Assembly (NCBI GenBank): GCA_018266835.1
Contig: JAFDZP010000005.1
Coordinates: forward strand, 248,001 to 312,000
Length of the DNA stretch: 64,000 nucleotides
Source of the DNA: Bacteroidota bacterium
GTDB lineage: Bacteria > Bacteroidota > Ignavibacteria > Tepidaquicellales > Tepidaquicellaceae
Direction of reading: 5' to 3'
Shown here: positions 7,952-16,894 of the stretch, piece by piece
How the letters are laid out: each line of letters begins with the position of its first letter
Numbering within the stretch: the first letter of the stretch is position 1
Notes under the pieces: generated by a model
Told to the model about the DNA's origin: nothing
The model's input: the letters and a program-made list of their open reading frames with translations, nothing else
The model's database searches: none
Position numbers and translations under genes: made by a program

Positions 7952-9733
7952 TTATGATTTATTGGGAACTGTGAATGAAAAAATTGTCTCCTCATCAGGA
8001 ACTGACTTAGCAGAAATAGTTCCCCCATGAAGCCTTATAATTTTCTCACATAATGCAAGTCCCACACCGTTCCCTGCAAACTCACTTTCTGAGTGCAGCC
8101 GCTGAAAGACCTGGAACAGTTTATTTGCATAGCTCATATTAAATCCCGCACCGTTATCTTTTACATAAAATCTTACAATGCTATCCACAACTTCACATCC
8201 TATTTCTATCGAAGGATTCTCTTTATTACCGGAAAACTTAACGGCGTTTGAAATCAAGTTTTTCCATACTTCAAACAAGAGTACTTCATCAGCATAAGAA
8301 GGAAGCAAAGGTTTTATTTTAAATATATTTTTATTCTCTAAATCCTGCGAACATAACTCAATCGCATCTTCAACTAACCGGTTGTTATCAACAATTGCAT
8401 AATTCAAAGCGCGCTTGCCGACTTTGGCAATATTCAAAAGCTCATCAATAAAAACTCCCATCTTTACTGCATTATCTCTGACAATTTTTAACAGACGTTT
8501 GCCTTCGTCATCAATTACATTTCCGTATTCCGCTTCAAGAATTTTTGAAAAGCCGTCAATGGAGCGCAGCGGCGCTCTTAAATCATGAGATACCGAGTAA
8601 GAAAATGATTCGAGGTCTCTGTTTGAAATCTGAAGCTCATTTATTTTTGTGTCCATTTCTTTCGTAAGCTCCTGCAATTGTTCATAGCTCTTATCAAGTT
8701 CAATTTCTGTTTTACGTTTCTCAGTAATATCTCTGAAAATCAGTACTGCTCCTGTTACTTCATCTTTCTCATTTATTATCGGGGCGGCGCTGTCATCTAT
8801 ATGGATTTCATTATTAAATTTATCAAGAAGTATTGTGTGATTATTTAGCCCGACAATTTGTTTTGTTTGAATCGCAACTTTTACCGGACTCAGGACTGCA
8901 TCTCTAGTTCCCTCTTTATATATATTAAAAACTGTTTCAATTGGTCTTCCCTCTGCCTCATCTTTACCCCACTTTGTTAAATTTTCCGCAACCTTGTTCA
9001 TAAATGTTATGAATGCTTTTTCATTTGTGGTTATAACTGCATCACCAATACTAATTAGTGAGGTTGAAAAAAATAACCGTCCCTGGTTGGCTTCCTGTTC
9101 AAGTCTGCTTCTCAGATTTATTTCTTTTAACAGAGAGAAGAAGACGAAAATAATAACTGCAAAACTTATTGTAATACCGGCAACATAGCTTTTTACAGCT
9201 CCTGAACTGCTTGCAAGTGTATTTACTTCGTTCGATTTTAGAATTTCACTTTCTTTTAAAAGCAGGGTATCAATGGAAGTCCGAATAGAATCCATTATAT
9301 TTTTCCCGATATTCGAATTTATTCTTGCTACTACTGAATCACTGAATCCTTTTTCTTTCAGATTAACGGTATAATCCAGTTCCTTAAACTTTGAGTTAAT
9401 AAGATTTTCAACTTTATCAAACAGTTGTATTTGGGGATTGCCAATGTTGGCAGCGCGATATTGTTGTATGAGTAAATTTATTTCTTTCTTAGAACCGAAA
9501 TAAGGTTCCAGATAGGAGTAGTTTTTTGTGATTATATAGCCCCTTTGACCTGTCTCGCCATCAACAACTGCCTTTTCGATTTTATTGAGCAGGTTTACAT
9601 CTGAATATGATTCCTTTACCTGATTTGCATTAGCCTGAAGCGCAATCAGATTCATATAAGCAAGATACGATATACCGATTAAAATCAGTATGGCGCAGGC
9701 AAATGCGGTATATAAAATTTTTTTATTTATCAT
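7952..9733 (-). CDS. Membrane sensor histidine kinase with CHASE3 and PAS domains
   Basis: 593 residues from ATG at 9733; a TTG five codons upstream is an alternative. TM1 is at the N-terminus, followed by an extracytoplasmic CHASE3 domain (about residues 40-175, with VVDGETGQRGYIIT), then TM2 near residue 185-200. A PAS domain with FRDITEKRKTE follows, then HisKA with H383 in SVSHDLRAPLRS and an HATPase domain (NLISNAVKFSG, DNGAGF, GNGVGLALCEKI). This phytochrome-type HisKA is common in Bacteroidota. No receiver domain is attached, so it may pass phosphate to the receiver of the hybrid kinase encoded just downstream, which is inference. Confidence 0.9.
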   Translation of the reverse strand: MINKKILYTAFACAILILIGISYLAYMNLIALQANANQVKESYSDVNLLNKIEKAVVDGETGQRGYIITKNYSYLEPYFGSKKEINLLIQQYRAANIGNPQIQLFDKVENLINSKFKELDYTVNLKEKGFSDSVVARINSNIGKNIMDSIRTSIDTLLLKESEILKSNEVNTLASSSGAVKSYVAGITISFAVIIFVFFSLLKEINLRSRLEQEANQGRLFFSTSLISIGDAVITTNEKAFITFMNKVAENLTKWGKDEAEGRPIETVFNIYKEGTRDAVLSPVKVAIQTKQIVGLNNHTILLDKFNNEIHIDDSAAPIINEKDEVTGAVLIFRDITEKRKTEIELDKSYEQLQELTKEMDTKINELQISNRDLESFSYSVSHDLRAPLRSIDGFSKILEAEYGNVIDDEGKRLLKIVRDNAVKMGVFIDELLNIAKVGKRALNYAIVDNNRLVEDAIELCSQDLENKNIFKIKPLLPSYADEVLLFEVWKNLISNAVKFSGNKENPSIEIGCEVVDSIVRFYVKDNGAGFNMSYANKLFQVFQRLHSESEFAGNGVGLALCEKIIRLHGGTISAKSVPDEETIFSFTVPNKS

Positions 9734-10328
9734 CCCCCGATAAAGCAAAATTCTAATATTAAACTAATACTTCAGTAGATTACACAACCAAATATAAAAA
9801 TAAGAATAAATTATAAAACAAAGTAGTTATACTACTGAAATTTCGATTTACAGTTATTTATTTACTGCTAAGTTAAAAAAGCTAATTGAATTTATAATTA
9901 ATAGTATACATACTACTATTATACGCAAAAAATTGTCATAATAAATTTTACACAAGCATAACTGTTAGGGTAATTTATTTGACTCCGGAAAATTTTATTA
10001 AAAGAACAATGCTATCTTTTAATAATGCATATAAAAGAATGTTCTCCTTGGATAGAGATTTTATGAAGGGATATAAAAAAGGCGCTTACCGCTTTGCACT
10101 TTCTTACAACCTTTTACTTTAAATTATAAAAAGTTATTAAAAATGCCACTCGGTTTTAAGATAAAAAGTTTTTAAAAAAAAAGCAATTTCAAATCTATAA
10201 CTCCGTACATAAACGCAGTATATTATAACATATTCCCTGTGATATTCTATATTTGTATAGCATATCTGAATTGAAGTTACATTTCAAAAAAGTTACCTTA
10301 GTCTTTCCACAAATTAACCACAAGATAT
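9734..10328. other. Divergent intergenic region with an inverted repeat
   Basis: About 600 AT-rich bases between the minus-strand kinases and the plus-strand lipoprotein. It contains AATAGTA at 9900-9906 and its inverted partner TACTATT at 9914-9920, a possible operator. A 37-codon ORF starts at 10009 (MLSFNNAYKRMFSLDR...) and ends at 10122; I cannot tell it from chance. Nothing else is supportable. Confidence 0.45.
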
Positions 10329-11018
10329 ATGAAATCTCTTATTCTCTCTATCTTTGTCATTCTATGCCTGGTATTTGTTAATGGATGCGTAAACGTAGAC
10401 CAGAAAACAACCCTGAAAGAAGACGGCTCGGGCTCAATTAAACTTCACTACTGGACTTCTATGAAGAATCTCTCAATGGGTGATGAAATTGGCGGCTTCT
10501 CATTTTCTGAATCGGGCGTAAAAACAAACTATACTGCCACAGGAATCGAACCTTCTGATATTAAAGTTACGGAAAATACTGACGACTCTACTAAACATGT
10601 AAATCTGACTGTGGACTTCAAAGACTTCAATAAACTGAGCGATGCAAAAGGTTTTGCCAAATCTAAACAAACCTGGGCAAAAGGAAAAGACGGAATGGAT
10701 TTCAAATACACATTATTAAAAGATACTGCTAATGCAGGCGGAATGGGTATGGAAGAATTCAAGCTCAACTATGAATTTACAATGCCTGGTGAAGTTATCG
10801 TTACAAACGCTACTTCAAAAGACGGCATGACTTTGAAATGGAGCAAAACAGTTGCAGACTTAAAAGATGATGTTAACATGACTGCTACAGTAAAAGGCGG
10901 CAGCTCAGGAAAGAAATGCGGACTCTTCGGAATGGAACTTCCTGTAATAGTATTCTTTGGACTGATGTTTGGTTACACAGTCAGAAAAAGAAACAGCAAG
11001 AAAAATAACAAAGCTTAA
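10329..11018 (+). CDS. Putative lipoprotein with C-terminal membrane anchor
   Basis: 229 residues. A lipobox-like signal peptide ends in FVNGC (Cys at residue 20), so the mature protein should be lipid-modified. The sequence after it, VDQKTTLKEDGSGSIKLHYW, is a pattern seen in small envelope lipoproteins with an N-terminal beta-domain (LppM/DUF3153-like). Residues about 195-215 are a hydrophobic helix followed by KRNSKKNNKA, so a second, C-terminal anchor is likely. Function unknown. A strong terminator follows 26 bp after the stop, making it monocistronic. Confidence 0.6.
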   Translation: MKSLILSIFVILCLVFVNGCVNVDQKTTLKEDGSGSIKLHYWTSMKNLSMGDEIGGFSFSESGVKTNYTATGIEPSDIKVTENTDDSTKHVNLTVDFKDFNKLSDAKGFAKSKQTWAKGKDGMDFKYTLLKDTANAGGMGMEEFKLNYEFTMPGEVIVTNATSKDGMTLKWSKTVADLKDDVNMTATVKGGSSGKKCGLFGMELPVIVFFGLMFGYTVRKRNSKKNNKA

Positions 11019-11043
11019 TAAAATAATTTATTCAATTTTTACG

Positions 11044-11071
11044 GGGCAATTCTTATGAATTGCCCTTTTTT
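11044..11071 (+). terminator. Rho-independent terminator after the lipoprotein gene
   Basis: Arms GGGCAATTC (11044-11052) and GAATTGCCC (11057-11065), loop TTAT, then six T. Confidence 0.9.
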
Positions 11072-11186
11072 ATTTCCGGTTTTATTTCGTCTCTCAACAA
11101 TGTCCTAAATTAATTCAGTTAAATATTTACATTAGCTTAATCTTCGGATAATATTCGATAGCTAAACTTAATGTATTAAATAAAAA

Positions 11187-12656
11187 ATGTACTCAAATGA
11201 TGAACTTCTTAAAGAATTAATTTCTTTAAGAGAGAGTATTATTTCTGAGGGGCTGCAATTATACTCAACATATCTCCCGAATATTTCACGGGAGCAATTC
11301 AAATACAGCGCATTAAATCTTGCGTATTACTTATCTGCAAGAAGACGTGACCTGAGAAAAATCCAAACCTATCTTACTGCAAACGGTCTTTCCTCTCTGG
11401 GAAGAAGCGAGTCCCGCTTATTGGAAACTTTAGATTCAGTAATTCTGAACCTTAATGCCATTGTCGAAAATAAAATTAATATTGACTTATCCAGGCCTTC
11501 ACTGGAAAAATTTTTCAAAGGAGAAGATGTATTAAAAAACAATTCATTAGAAATTTTCGGAGAAACGTTTACTGATAGAGATGTTAAAATAATGGTCACT
11601 CTTCCTGAATCTGCTTCTGAAGATTATAAGCTGGTAAAAAATCTTTTACTTTCAGGTACAAATATTTTCAGAATAAACTGCTCACACGATACACAAGACG
11701 AATGGGAAAAAATGATTAACAATATAAGAAGAGCCGAAAGATCTACGGGCTTGAGAGTAAAGATTTCTATGGAAATTGGCGGACCAAAAATAAGACTGAA
11801 AGATTTTCGCGCTCCGAAGAAAAAAAACAAAAAGATTTACGAAAACGAACTTATACTTCTCTCCCGGGAAAAACCTCCTGCAGAGTATATAGGATTCTGC
11901 GGAAGATGCTCAATACCTGAAACTCTGGATTATATTAAAACCGGTAACAGAGTTGTAATTGATGACGGAAAAATTATAACCGAAGTTATAGATTTAAGAG
12001 CTGAAGGGATTTTACTGCGGGTGAAAAGTATATCACCCGAAGGGAAAAAATTAAAAAACGATAAGGGAATTAATTTCCCTGATTGCGAATGTCATATCGA
12101 CCCGATTACAAAAAAAGATAAAGAAGATATAAAATTTATTCTTAAGCATGCTGATATATTAGGTTATTCTTTTATTCAAAAACCCGGCGATATGGATTTG
12201 CTTGAAGAAGAAATAAACAACTGCGACCATAAGAATAAAAATATATGTATTATAGCCAAGATAGAAACCAAGCTTGCCGTAAACAACTTACCCGAAATAA
12301 TTGCAAGGACTGCAGGGAAATTTCCGCTGGCTATTATGATTGCACGAGGTGACTTAGCAGTAGAAATAGGTTATGAAAGGCTTGCAGAAATGCAGGAAGA
12401 AATTTTATGGATATGCGAAGCTGCCCACGTTCCGGTGATTTGGGCAACTCAGGTATTGGAAACCCTTGTAAAAAACGGAATTCCCACAAGAGCAGAAATT
12501 ACTGATGCAGCCATGTCTGAGAGGGCTGAATGTGTAATGCTTAATAAAGGAAAATATATAGTCGAGGCAGTAAAAATACTGGATGATGTATTAAGAAGAA
12601 TGCAGTTACATCAGCTAAAGAAAACCCCCCAGCTGCGTGCTTTAAAATCATGGTAA
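11187..12656 (+). CDS. Pyruvate-kinase-like protein without C-terminal domain
   Basis: 489 residues. The first 130 residues are a helical extension with no match I recognise. The pyruvate kinase barrel follows: FRINCSHDT replaces the usual NFSHG motif, EIGGPKIR replaces DTKGPEIR, the catalytic lysine is kept near residue 358 (IIAKIETK), and MIARGDLAVEIG and PVIWATQVLETLVKNGIPTR are clearly recognisable. The protein stops soon after VMLNKGKYIVEAV, so the C-terminal allosteric domain of classical pyruvate kinases is missing. The Asp of DTKGPEIR, replaced by Glu here, and the altered loops make the activity uncertain: it may be a divergent pyruvate kinase or a related phosphotransferase. It converges on paaD with only 10 bp between stops. 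Confidence 0.75.
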   Translation: MYSNDELLKELISLRESIISEGLQLYSTYLPNISREQFKYSALNLAYYLSARRRDLRKIQTYLTANGLSSLGRSESRLLETLDSVILNLNAIVENKINIDLSRPSLEKFFKGEDVLKNNSLEIFGETFTDRDVKIMVTLPESASEDYKLVKNLLLSGTNIFRINCSHDTQDEWEKMINNIRRAERSTGLRVKISMEIGGPKIRLKDFRAPKKKNKKIYENELILLSREKPPAEYIGFCGRCSIPETLDYIKTGNRVVIDDGKIITEVIDLRAEGILLRVKSISPEGKKLKNDKGINFPDCECHIDPITKKDKEDIKFILKHADILGYSFIQKPGDMDLLEEEINNCDHKNKNICIIAKIETKLAVNNLPEIIARTAGKFPLAIMIARGDLAVEIGYERLAEMQEEILWICEAAHVPVIWATQVLETLVKNGIPTRAEITDAAMSERAECVMLNKGKYIVEAVKILDDVLRRMQLHQLKKTPQLRALKSW

Positions 12657-12666
12657 AGTAATTCTA

Positions 12667-13197
12667 CTAGACGGGTTTGAATTGTTCAAACGCCTGAGAA
12701 CATGCATCACAATAGTGTATTGCGCGGCAGAGAGTTGGTCCGAAAGGATTTCGAAGCCGTGTTTTTTTACTACCGCAAAAAGGACACTCTACATTAGTCA
12801 GCAAGTCAATCGAAATCAATTCGTTGTTCAAATGTGCCGGCAATGCAAAGCCGGATTCTTTTAAATGTCTTCTTCCCTCTTCTGTTATCATGTCAGTTGA
12901 CCATTGTATATCATAATCAACCTTCACTTCAACATCTTCAACAGGAAGCTCTAATACTTTATTTTTAATTTCAGACTTCAAAATTTCAACTGCCGGGCAT
13001 CCCGCAAAAGTCGGAGTCATTCTTACTTCAACTTTATTATCAGATGAAATTTCTATTCCCGTTATCATCCCAAGCTCAACTACAGAGACACGCGGAATTT
13101 CCGGGTCTTTTACTTCTTGCAATAAGGAAATAACATCATCCTTTGTGACATTTTCTATAGTATCCATATCGTCTAACGTTTGTAATGCTTTTACCAT
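12667..13197 (-). CDS. paaD: 1,2-phenylacetyl-CoA epoxygenase subunit PaaD (DUF59/MIP18 type)
   Basis: 176 residues. The N-terminal half is a MIP18/DUF59 domain: LLQEVKDPEIPRVSVVELGMI and TPTFAGCPAVEILK, the second containing the conserved Cys. The C-terminal part has a zinc-ribbon-like cysteine set, CPFCGSKKTRL and then CDAC. PaaD is required for maturation of the Fe-S reductase or diiron parts of the epoxygenase. The start overlaps the end of paaC by 7 bases. It is the last gene of the paaABCD run on the minus strand. Confidence 0.92.
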   Translation of the reverse strand: MVKALQTLDDMDTIENVTKDDVISLLQEVKDPEIPRVSVVELGMITGIEISSDNKVEVRMTPTFAGCPAVEILKSEIKNKVLELPVEDVEVKVDYDIQWSTDMITEEGRRHLKESGFALPAHLNNELISIDLLTNVECPFCGSKKTRLRNPFGPTLCRAIHYCDACSQAFEQFKPV

Positions 13198-13970
13198 TCT
13201 GCTGAGGGGTCTATTGAATAAACTTCTGTCATCTCATCAAGCAGCGGTTGTAAATACTCTGTGTGATATCCTTTTCTTCCGCCAAAGGCTAGTGTACTCA
13301 GATTAGCATCGTTAATATCAGGCATCTTCAAATTCGATTTCTCAATTACTTCAGTCACAATATCTGTCCATACTTTCTGCAACAATTCTTCTCCGTCAAA
13401 CACTCCCGATTCCATCAATTCATTTTCATAATCAGATTTCTCAAATATTCCCAATGCAAGCGGATAACATTCGTTAAGCGCAGCCTGCATCCTTATATTA
13501 CTTTCATCGGTAGCTTTCCCTAACTGACTTATCCATATATTTGCATGCATCGTATGATACTTTATTTCGCCTCTTACTTTCTTGGCAAGATTTGCAAGCG
13601 GCTGGCATGATGATTTCGTAAGCATATCAAAACGAATCGCCTCTGCTGTATCAAATAAAAAATGTCTCATTAAGCTGAAATCATAATCACGAATAGGATA
13701 CTCCACAAAGTGACAGCAGTAAAAATTCTTTTCGTTTCTTGTGAATGCCAGCGTATCTGCATCCGGCTCACCCATTGAATGTAAAATATTATACAACGCC
13801 TGAGCATGACCGAGCTTATCCTGCGCCATCGAAGAGAATGCAATATCTTCTTCAAGTATAGGACCGAGTCCCGTCCATTCTGAATTTCTGTGCCCGATAA
13901 TAAGTTCATCATCTGCCATTCTGAACAAAAGATTTTTGATAGCAGTTGTATGCTGTTCACCATTACTCAT
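13191..13970 (-). CDS. paaC: 1,2-phenylacetyl-CoA epoxygenase structural subunit PaaC
   Basis: 259 residues, ferritin-like all-helical fold. EWTGLGPILEEDIAFSSMAQDKLGHAQALY and YHTMHANIWISQLGKATDESN are signatures of PaaC, the subunit that is homologous to the catalytic PaaA but has lost its iron ligands and supports the PaaAC heterodimer. The start overlaps the paaB stop by four bases (ATGA), so translation is coupled. Acts in the cytoplasm with PaaA and PaaB to epoxidise phenylacetyl-CoA. Confidence 0.93.
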   Translation of the reverse strand: MSNGEQHTTAIKNLLFRMADDELIIGHRNSEWTGLGPILEEDIAFSSMAQDKLGHAQALYNILHSMGEPDADTLAFTRNEKNFYCCHFVEYPIRDYDFSLMRHFLFDTAEAIRFDMLTKSSCQPLANLAKKVRGEIKYHTMHANIWISQLGKATDESNIRMQAALNECYPLALGIFEKSDYENELMESGVFDGEELLQKVWTDIVTEVIEKSNLKMPDINDANLSTLAFGGRKGYHTEYLQPLLDEMTEVYSIDPSAEW

Positions 13971-14389
13971 GACTTCACCTCCTCATTTTTTGCAGCTTCG
14001 GGTTTCTTATGTTCTTTTTTATATTTATTGATTTTTTCCATCACTTTATAACCGCCTGCTTCGCGGTACATTTTTTCGGAATTATTTTCATACATATCTT
14101 CAGTTTCATAATCAGTGGAAAATATATCGGCAGTTTTCACAACCCAGATATTTACGCACTTGCCTCTTCTTGCATATTGTTCTTTAGCTGAGAGAAATGC
14201 AATTTCAGGATTCGGAGCATGAAGCGAACCCACATGCACATGATGGTCGCCCTTCTTTGTCTGATGGAAGACTTCATAAGTCTGCCACTGGTCAAGCGGA
14301 GCAATTTCAATTTTTAGTTCTTCGTCCTTTGGAATATCAGCCCTTGTTATTCTCGGATCGAGCGATTTGATGGTGGAGTCGGATTTCAA
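13967..14389 (-). CDS. paaB: 1,2-phenylacetyl-CoA epoxygenase subunit PaaB
   Basis: 140 residues, a little longer than the roughly 95 residues of enterobacterial PaaB. The core QWQTYEVFHQTKKGDHHVHVGSLHA followed by NPEIAFLSAKEQYARRGKCVNIWVV is the PaaB signature. The C-terminal extension (about residue 105 on) is lysine- and glutamate-rich and probably disordered. PaaB bridges PaaAC dimers in the complex. Between it and paaA lies an inverted pair of family A repeats (158 bp gap), so the operon has been interrupted by repeats but order and orientation are kept. Confidence 0.92.
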   Translation of the reverse strand: MKSDSTIKSLDPRITRADIPKDEELKIEIAPLDQWQTYEVFHQTKKGDHHVHVGSLHAPNPEIAFLSAKEQYARRGKCVNIWVVKTADIFSTDYETEDMYENNSEKMYREAGGYKVMEKINKYKKEHKKPEAAKNEEVKS

Positions 14390-14407
14390 TTTGATTTGTT
14401 AATGTGT

Positions 14408-14445
14408 TTCCCTCTCCTTACTAAGGGGAGGGCTAGGGTGGGGTT
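14408..14445 (-). repeat. Family A palindromic repeat, copy R3 (reverse)
   Basis: Hairpin CCCTCTCCTTA / TAAGGGGAGGG followed by a G-rich tail (CTAGGGTGGGGTT). Left half of an inward-facing pair inside the paa operon. Confidence 0.8.
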
Positions 14446-14482
14446 AGCGGGAAGAAGAAACCAAAGTTTGTACTTATCCTTT

Positions 14483-14516
14483 ACCTCCCCCAACCCCCTC
14501 CTTATAAAGGAGGGGG
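14483..14516 (+). repeat. Family A palindromic repeat, copy R4 (forward)
   Basis: Tail ACCTCCCCCAAC then hairpin CCCCTCCTT / AAGGAGGGG. Right half of the pair; 37 bp separate it from R3. Confidence 0.85.
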
Positions 14517-14547
14517 CTTTACAACTATACTTATACAAAAAATTCTT

Positions 14548-15534
14548 TTACGCCAATGGAGTTATATACTGCTCATCTCTTTTCATCAATGCCTTCCGAA
14601 CCCATTCGCCTCTTTCTTCAGCCATCTTTCTCACGGCAAGTCTTTCCTTATTGCAAGGTCCGCCGCCGTTAATTACTTTTTTAAATTCATCCCAGTCAGG
14701 CTCAGTATATTGCCATTGACCGGTTGCTTCATCTTTGCGTAAGTTCGGGTCAGGAATTGTTAATCCCAGGTCCCATATTTTCGGTACATACATATCTAAA
14801 AATTTCTGACGCATGTCATCATTGCTTGCCATCTTTAATTTCCATCTCATCATTGTTTCAGTGTGAACTGAAATCTTATCCGACGGTCCGAAGAAATGCA
14901 TTATCGGTGGCCACCATCTGTTCAATGCATCCTGCACCATTGCTCTTTGTGTAGGAGTGCCTGTTGCAAGGAACACAACGTTATCATGACCGTATTTTAA
15001 ATGAAAACTTTCTTCCGTGCAGATTCTTTCAAGCGCGCGGCAGTAGGGACCGTAACTTCCCTTTGAGTTCGCTACCTGATTTATAATTGCGCCTGCATCT
15101 ATAAGCCATGCAATCACTGCAGTATCTGCCCATGTTTCAGCAGGATAGTTGAAAACATTCGAGTACTTTGATTTTCCCGTTATCAAATCGTTAATCATAT
15201 CTTCACGTGACTTGCCGAGCGTTTCAGCTGCGCTATATAATAACTGAGCGTGACCGACTTCATCCTGAACCTTTGCCATCAGAGCAAGCTTGCGTCTGAA
15301 TCCCGGTGCGCGGGTTATCCACGTGCCTTCGGGCAGAGCGCCGATGATCTCTGAGTGAGCATGCTGCTCAATCATTCTGATTAACTGTTTGCGATAGTCA
15401 GCAGGCATCCAGTCCTGCGGTTCTATTTTTTCGCCCGCTGCAATGCGCGCTTCAAAAGCTTCCAGCTTCTGAGCGTCGTCAGTTTGGTTATTATTGTTGT
15501 TTGTATCGTCGTAGATATATCCGCCGCCGTACAT
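14548..15534 (-). CDS. paaA: 1,2-phenylacetyl-CoA epoxygenase catalytic subunit PaaA
   Basis: 328 residues. Diiron ferritin-like enzyme: [21 protein letters not shown], then [20 protein letters not shown] (a DExxH iron-ligand pair) and [16 protein letters not shown] (a second ExxxH ligand set) identify the catalytic subunit. It inserts one oxygen atom of O2 into the aromatic ring of phenylacetyl-CoA. The first 18 residues ([19 protein letters not shown]) are a lineage-specific tail. First gene of the minus-strand order A-B-C-D. PaaE, the reductase, and PaaK/PaaG/PaaZ are not in the window, so electrons must come from a reductase encoded elsewhere. Confidence 0.95.
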   Translation of the reverse strand: MYGGGYIYDDTNNNNNQTDDAQKLEAFEARIAAGEKIEPQDWMPADYRKQLIRMIEQHAHSEIIGALPEGTWITRAPGFRRKLALMAKVQDEVGHAQLLYSAAETLGKSREDMINDLITGKSKYSNVFNYPAETWADTAVIAWLIDAGAIINQVANSKGSYGPYCRALERICTEESFHLKYGHDNVVFLATGTPTQRAMVQDALNRWWPPIMHFFGPSDKISVHTETMMRWKLKMASNDDMRQKFLDMYVPKIWDLGLTIPDPNLRKDEATGQWQYTEPDWDEFKKVINGGGPCNKERLAVRKMAEERGEWVRKALMKRDEQYITPLA

Positions 15535-15658
15535 AAGCTTATTTGTTTAATTTAAATTGAAATAATATGTTTACAGAATATAAAACATATTAAATGCATT
15601 ATAATTCAAATTTAATGTATTTAGATTTGTAAAAAAAGGCACACTTGCAGTGGAATTT

Positions 15659-16243
15659 TAACGCAAAGTACGCAGAGCTCTACGCGAAGTGCGCAAAGCA
15701 CATGCATTGTACTGCATTGAATTTTTTATATATTTATTGCTGCTTAGCGGTCTCTGCGTGAACCTTTGCGTATTTTGCGTCTAACTACATAAGCAAAATT
15801 TTTTGCGAAGCACGCAAAGCGATTAAATATAAATTTATTTAAAATATATCAGTTTTTCTCAGCGGTCTCTGCGTGAACCTTTGCGTACTTTGCGTTTAAC
15901 TACATAAGCAAAGTTTTTCGCGAAGCACGCAAAGCAATTAAATATAAATTTATTTAAAATATATCAGATTTTCTTAGCGGTCTGTGCGTGAACCTTTGCG
16001 TATTTTGCGTTTAACTACATAAGCAAAGTTTTTCGCGAAGCACACAAAGCAATTAAATATTAGTTTATTTAAAGTATAACAGATTTTCTTAGCGGTCTCT
16101 GCGTGAACCTTTGCGTATTTTGCGTTTAACTACATAAGCAAAGTTTTTCGCGAAGCACACAAAGCAATTAAATATTAGTTTATTTAAAGTATAACAGATT
16201 TTCTTAGCGGTCTCTGCGTGAACCTTTGCGCACTTTGCGTTTA
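15659..16243. repeat. 115-bp tandem repeat array
   Basis: The string AGCGGTCTCTGCGTGAACC begins at 15746, 15861, 16091 and 16206 and, with one change, at 15976: exactly 115 bp apart, giving four full units and one partial. Each unit carries CTTTGCGTAnTTTGCG on one side and its near complement CGCGAAGCACGCAAAG on the other, so each can fold into a long stem. Left of the array, 15659-15703 holds the arm in the opposite orientation (AACGCAAAGTACGCAGAG), so the whole array is bracketed by inverted arms. It ends 11 bp before the next gene. The unit is not a multiple of three, and no real gene lies in it. Confidence 0.9.
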
Positions 16244-16254
16244 ATATCATTAGA

Positions 16255-16569
16255 ATGGAAACTAAAAAAAATATAGCGGTAGATACTTTCATCTACCTTG
16301 TTACAATCGGAAGCGTTTACACGCTTTTGTGCTTTATTGTTGTGCTGCTTACGCAGACACAGTTCTGGCTCTTCTGGCCCGGGTACGGCATCGGGATTTA
16401 CTCGCTCGTCTCCCCTATTATGTTAATCGTTTATGCCGGAGTTTATGCCGCTTACAAAAAATATCTCCGCGCCCGCTTTTCAAAGTGGATGCTGTATTTT
16501 AATTTTCTATATCTCTTCTTCCTCCTCGGTTCTCTAATATATAGTTTGATTTTTTATAAGGAGTTGTAG
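16255..16569 (+). CDS. Small membrane protein, unknown
   Basis: 104 residues with three hydrophobic segments (about 12-34, 41-63 and 76-98) and a basic loop KKYLRARFSKW between the second and third. I recognise no family. ATG lies directly after the 115-bp array. A hairpin of arms CAGGTGC and GCACCTG (16588-16613) lies shortly downstream. Codon use and GC look like neighbouring genes, so it is probably real. Confidence 0.5.
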   Translation: METKKNIAVDTFIYLVTIGSVYTLLCFIVVLLTQTQFWLFWPGYGIGIYSLVSPIMLIVYAGVYAAYKKYLRARFSKWMLYFNFLYLFFLLGSLIYSLIFYKEL

Positions 16570-16894
16570 GATGGATTTCCTTCCTTGCAGGTGCTAGAGC
16601 TCACTTGCACCTGATTAATCATGTGCTCAAAGAAATATTCCACATTCCAATCTCCAATTACCAACAGAAAATATATTTTTTTTTGAAAAAACTTTTATTT
16701 AACTCAAAATTTGTATGATTATTTCGAGGATAAAATTTTTCCAATGATAATTTACCAACATCTAAAGTTTTTTTTCTCTGTATAATTAAACTATTTTTCA
16801 TATGTTCAAGTATGAAATATTCATTTTGTAGTTTAGTTTTAAAATTCAATATTTTCTTAATAATTCTAATTAAAATATCTGTTCAGTCAACCAA
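16570..16894. other. Gene-free AT-rich stretch
   Basis: Contains the inverted repeat CAGGTGC (16588-16594) / GCACCTG (16607-16613), without a T run. A minus-strand frame over 16658-16849 is AT-driven and not credible as a gene. Nothing else seen. Confidence 0.5.

Noticed and set aside
10009-10122. 37-codon ORF between the kinases and the lipoprotein
   Set aside because: No family, no clear initiation signal or terminator; length is compatible with chance in AT-rich DNA.
15659-16243. CRISPR array as explanation for the regular repeats
   Set aside because: The units are joined without unique spacers and are 115 bp long; no cas gene is near.
16089-16292. Minus-strand 67-codon ORF
   Set aside because: It lies in the 115-bp tandem array and its sequence is made by the repeat.
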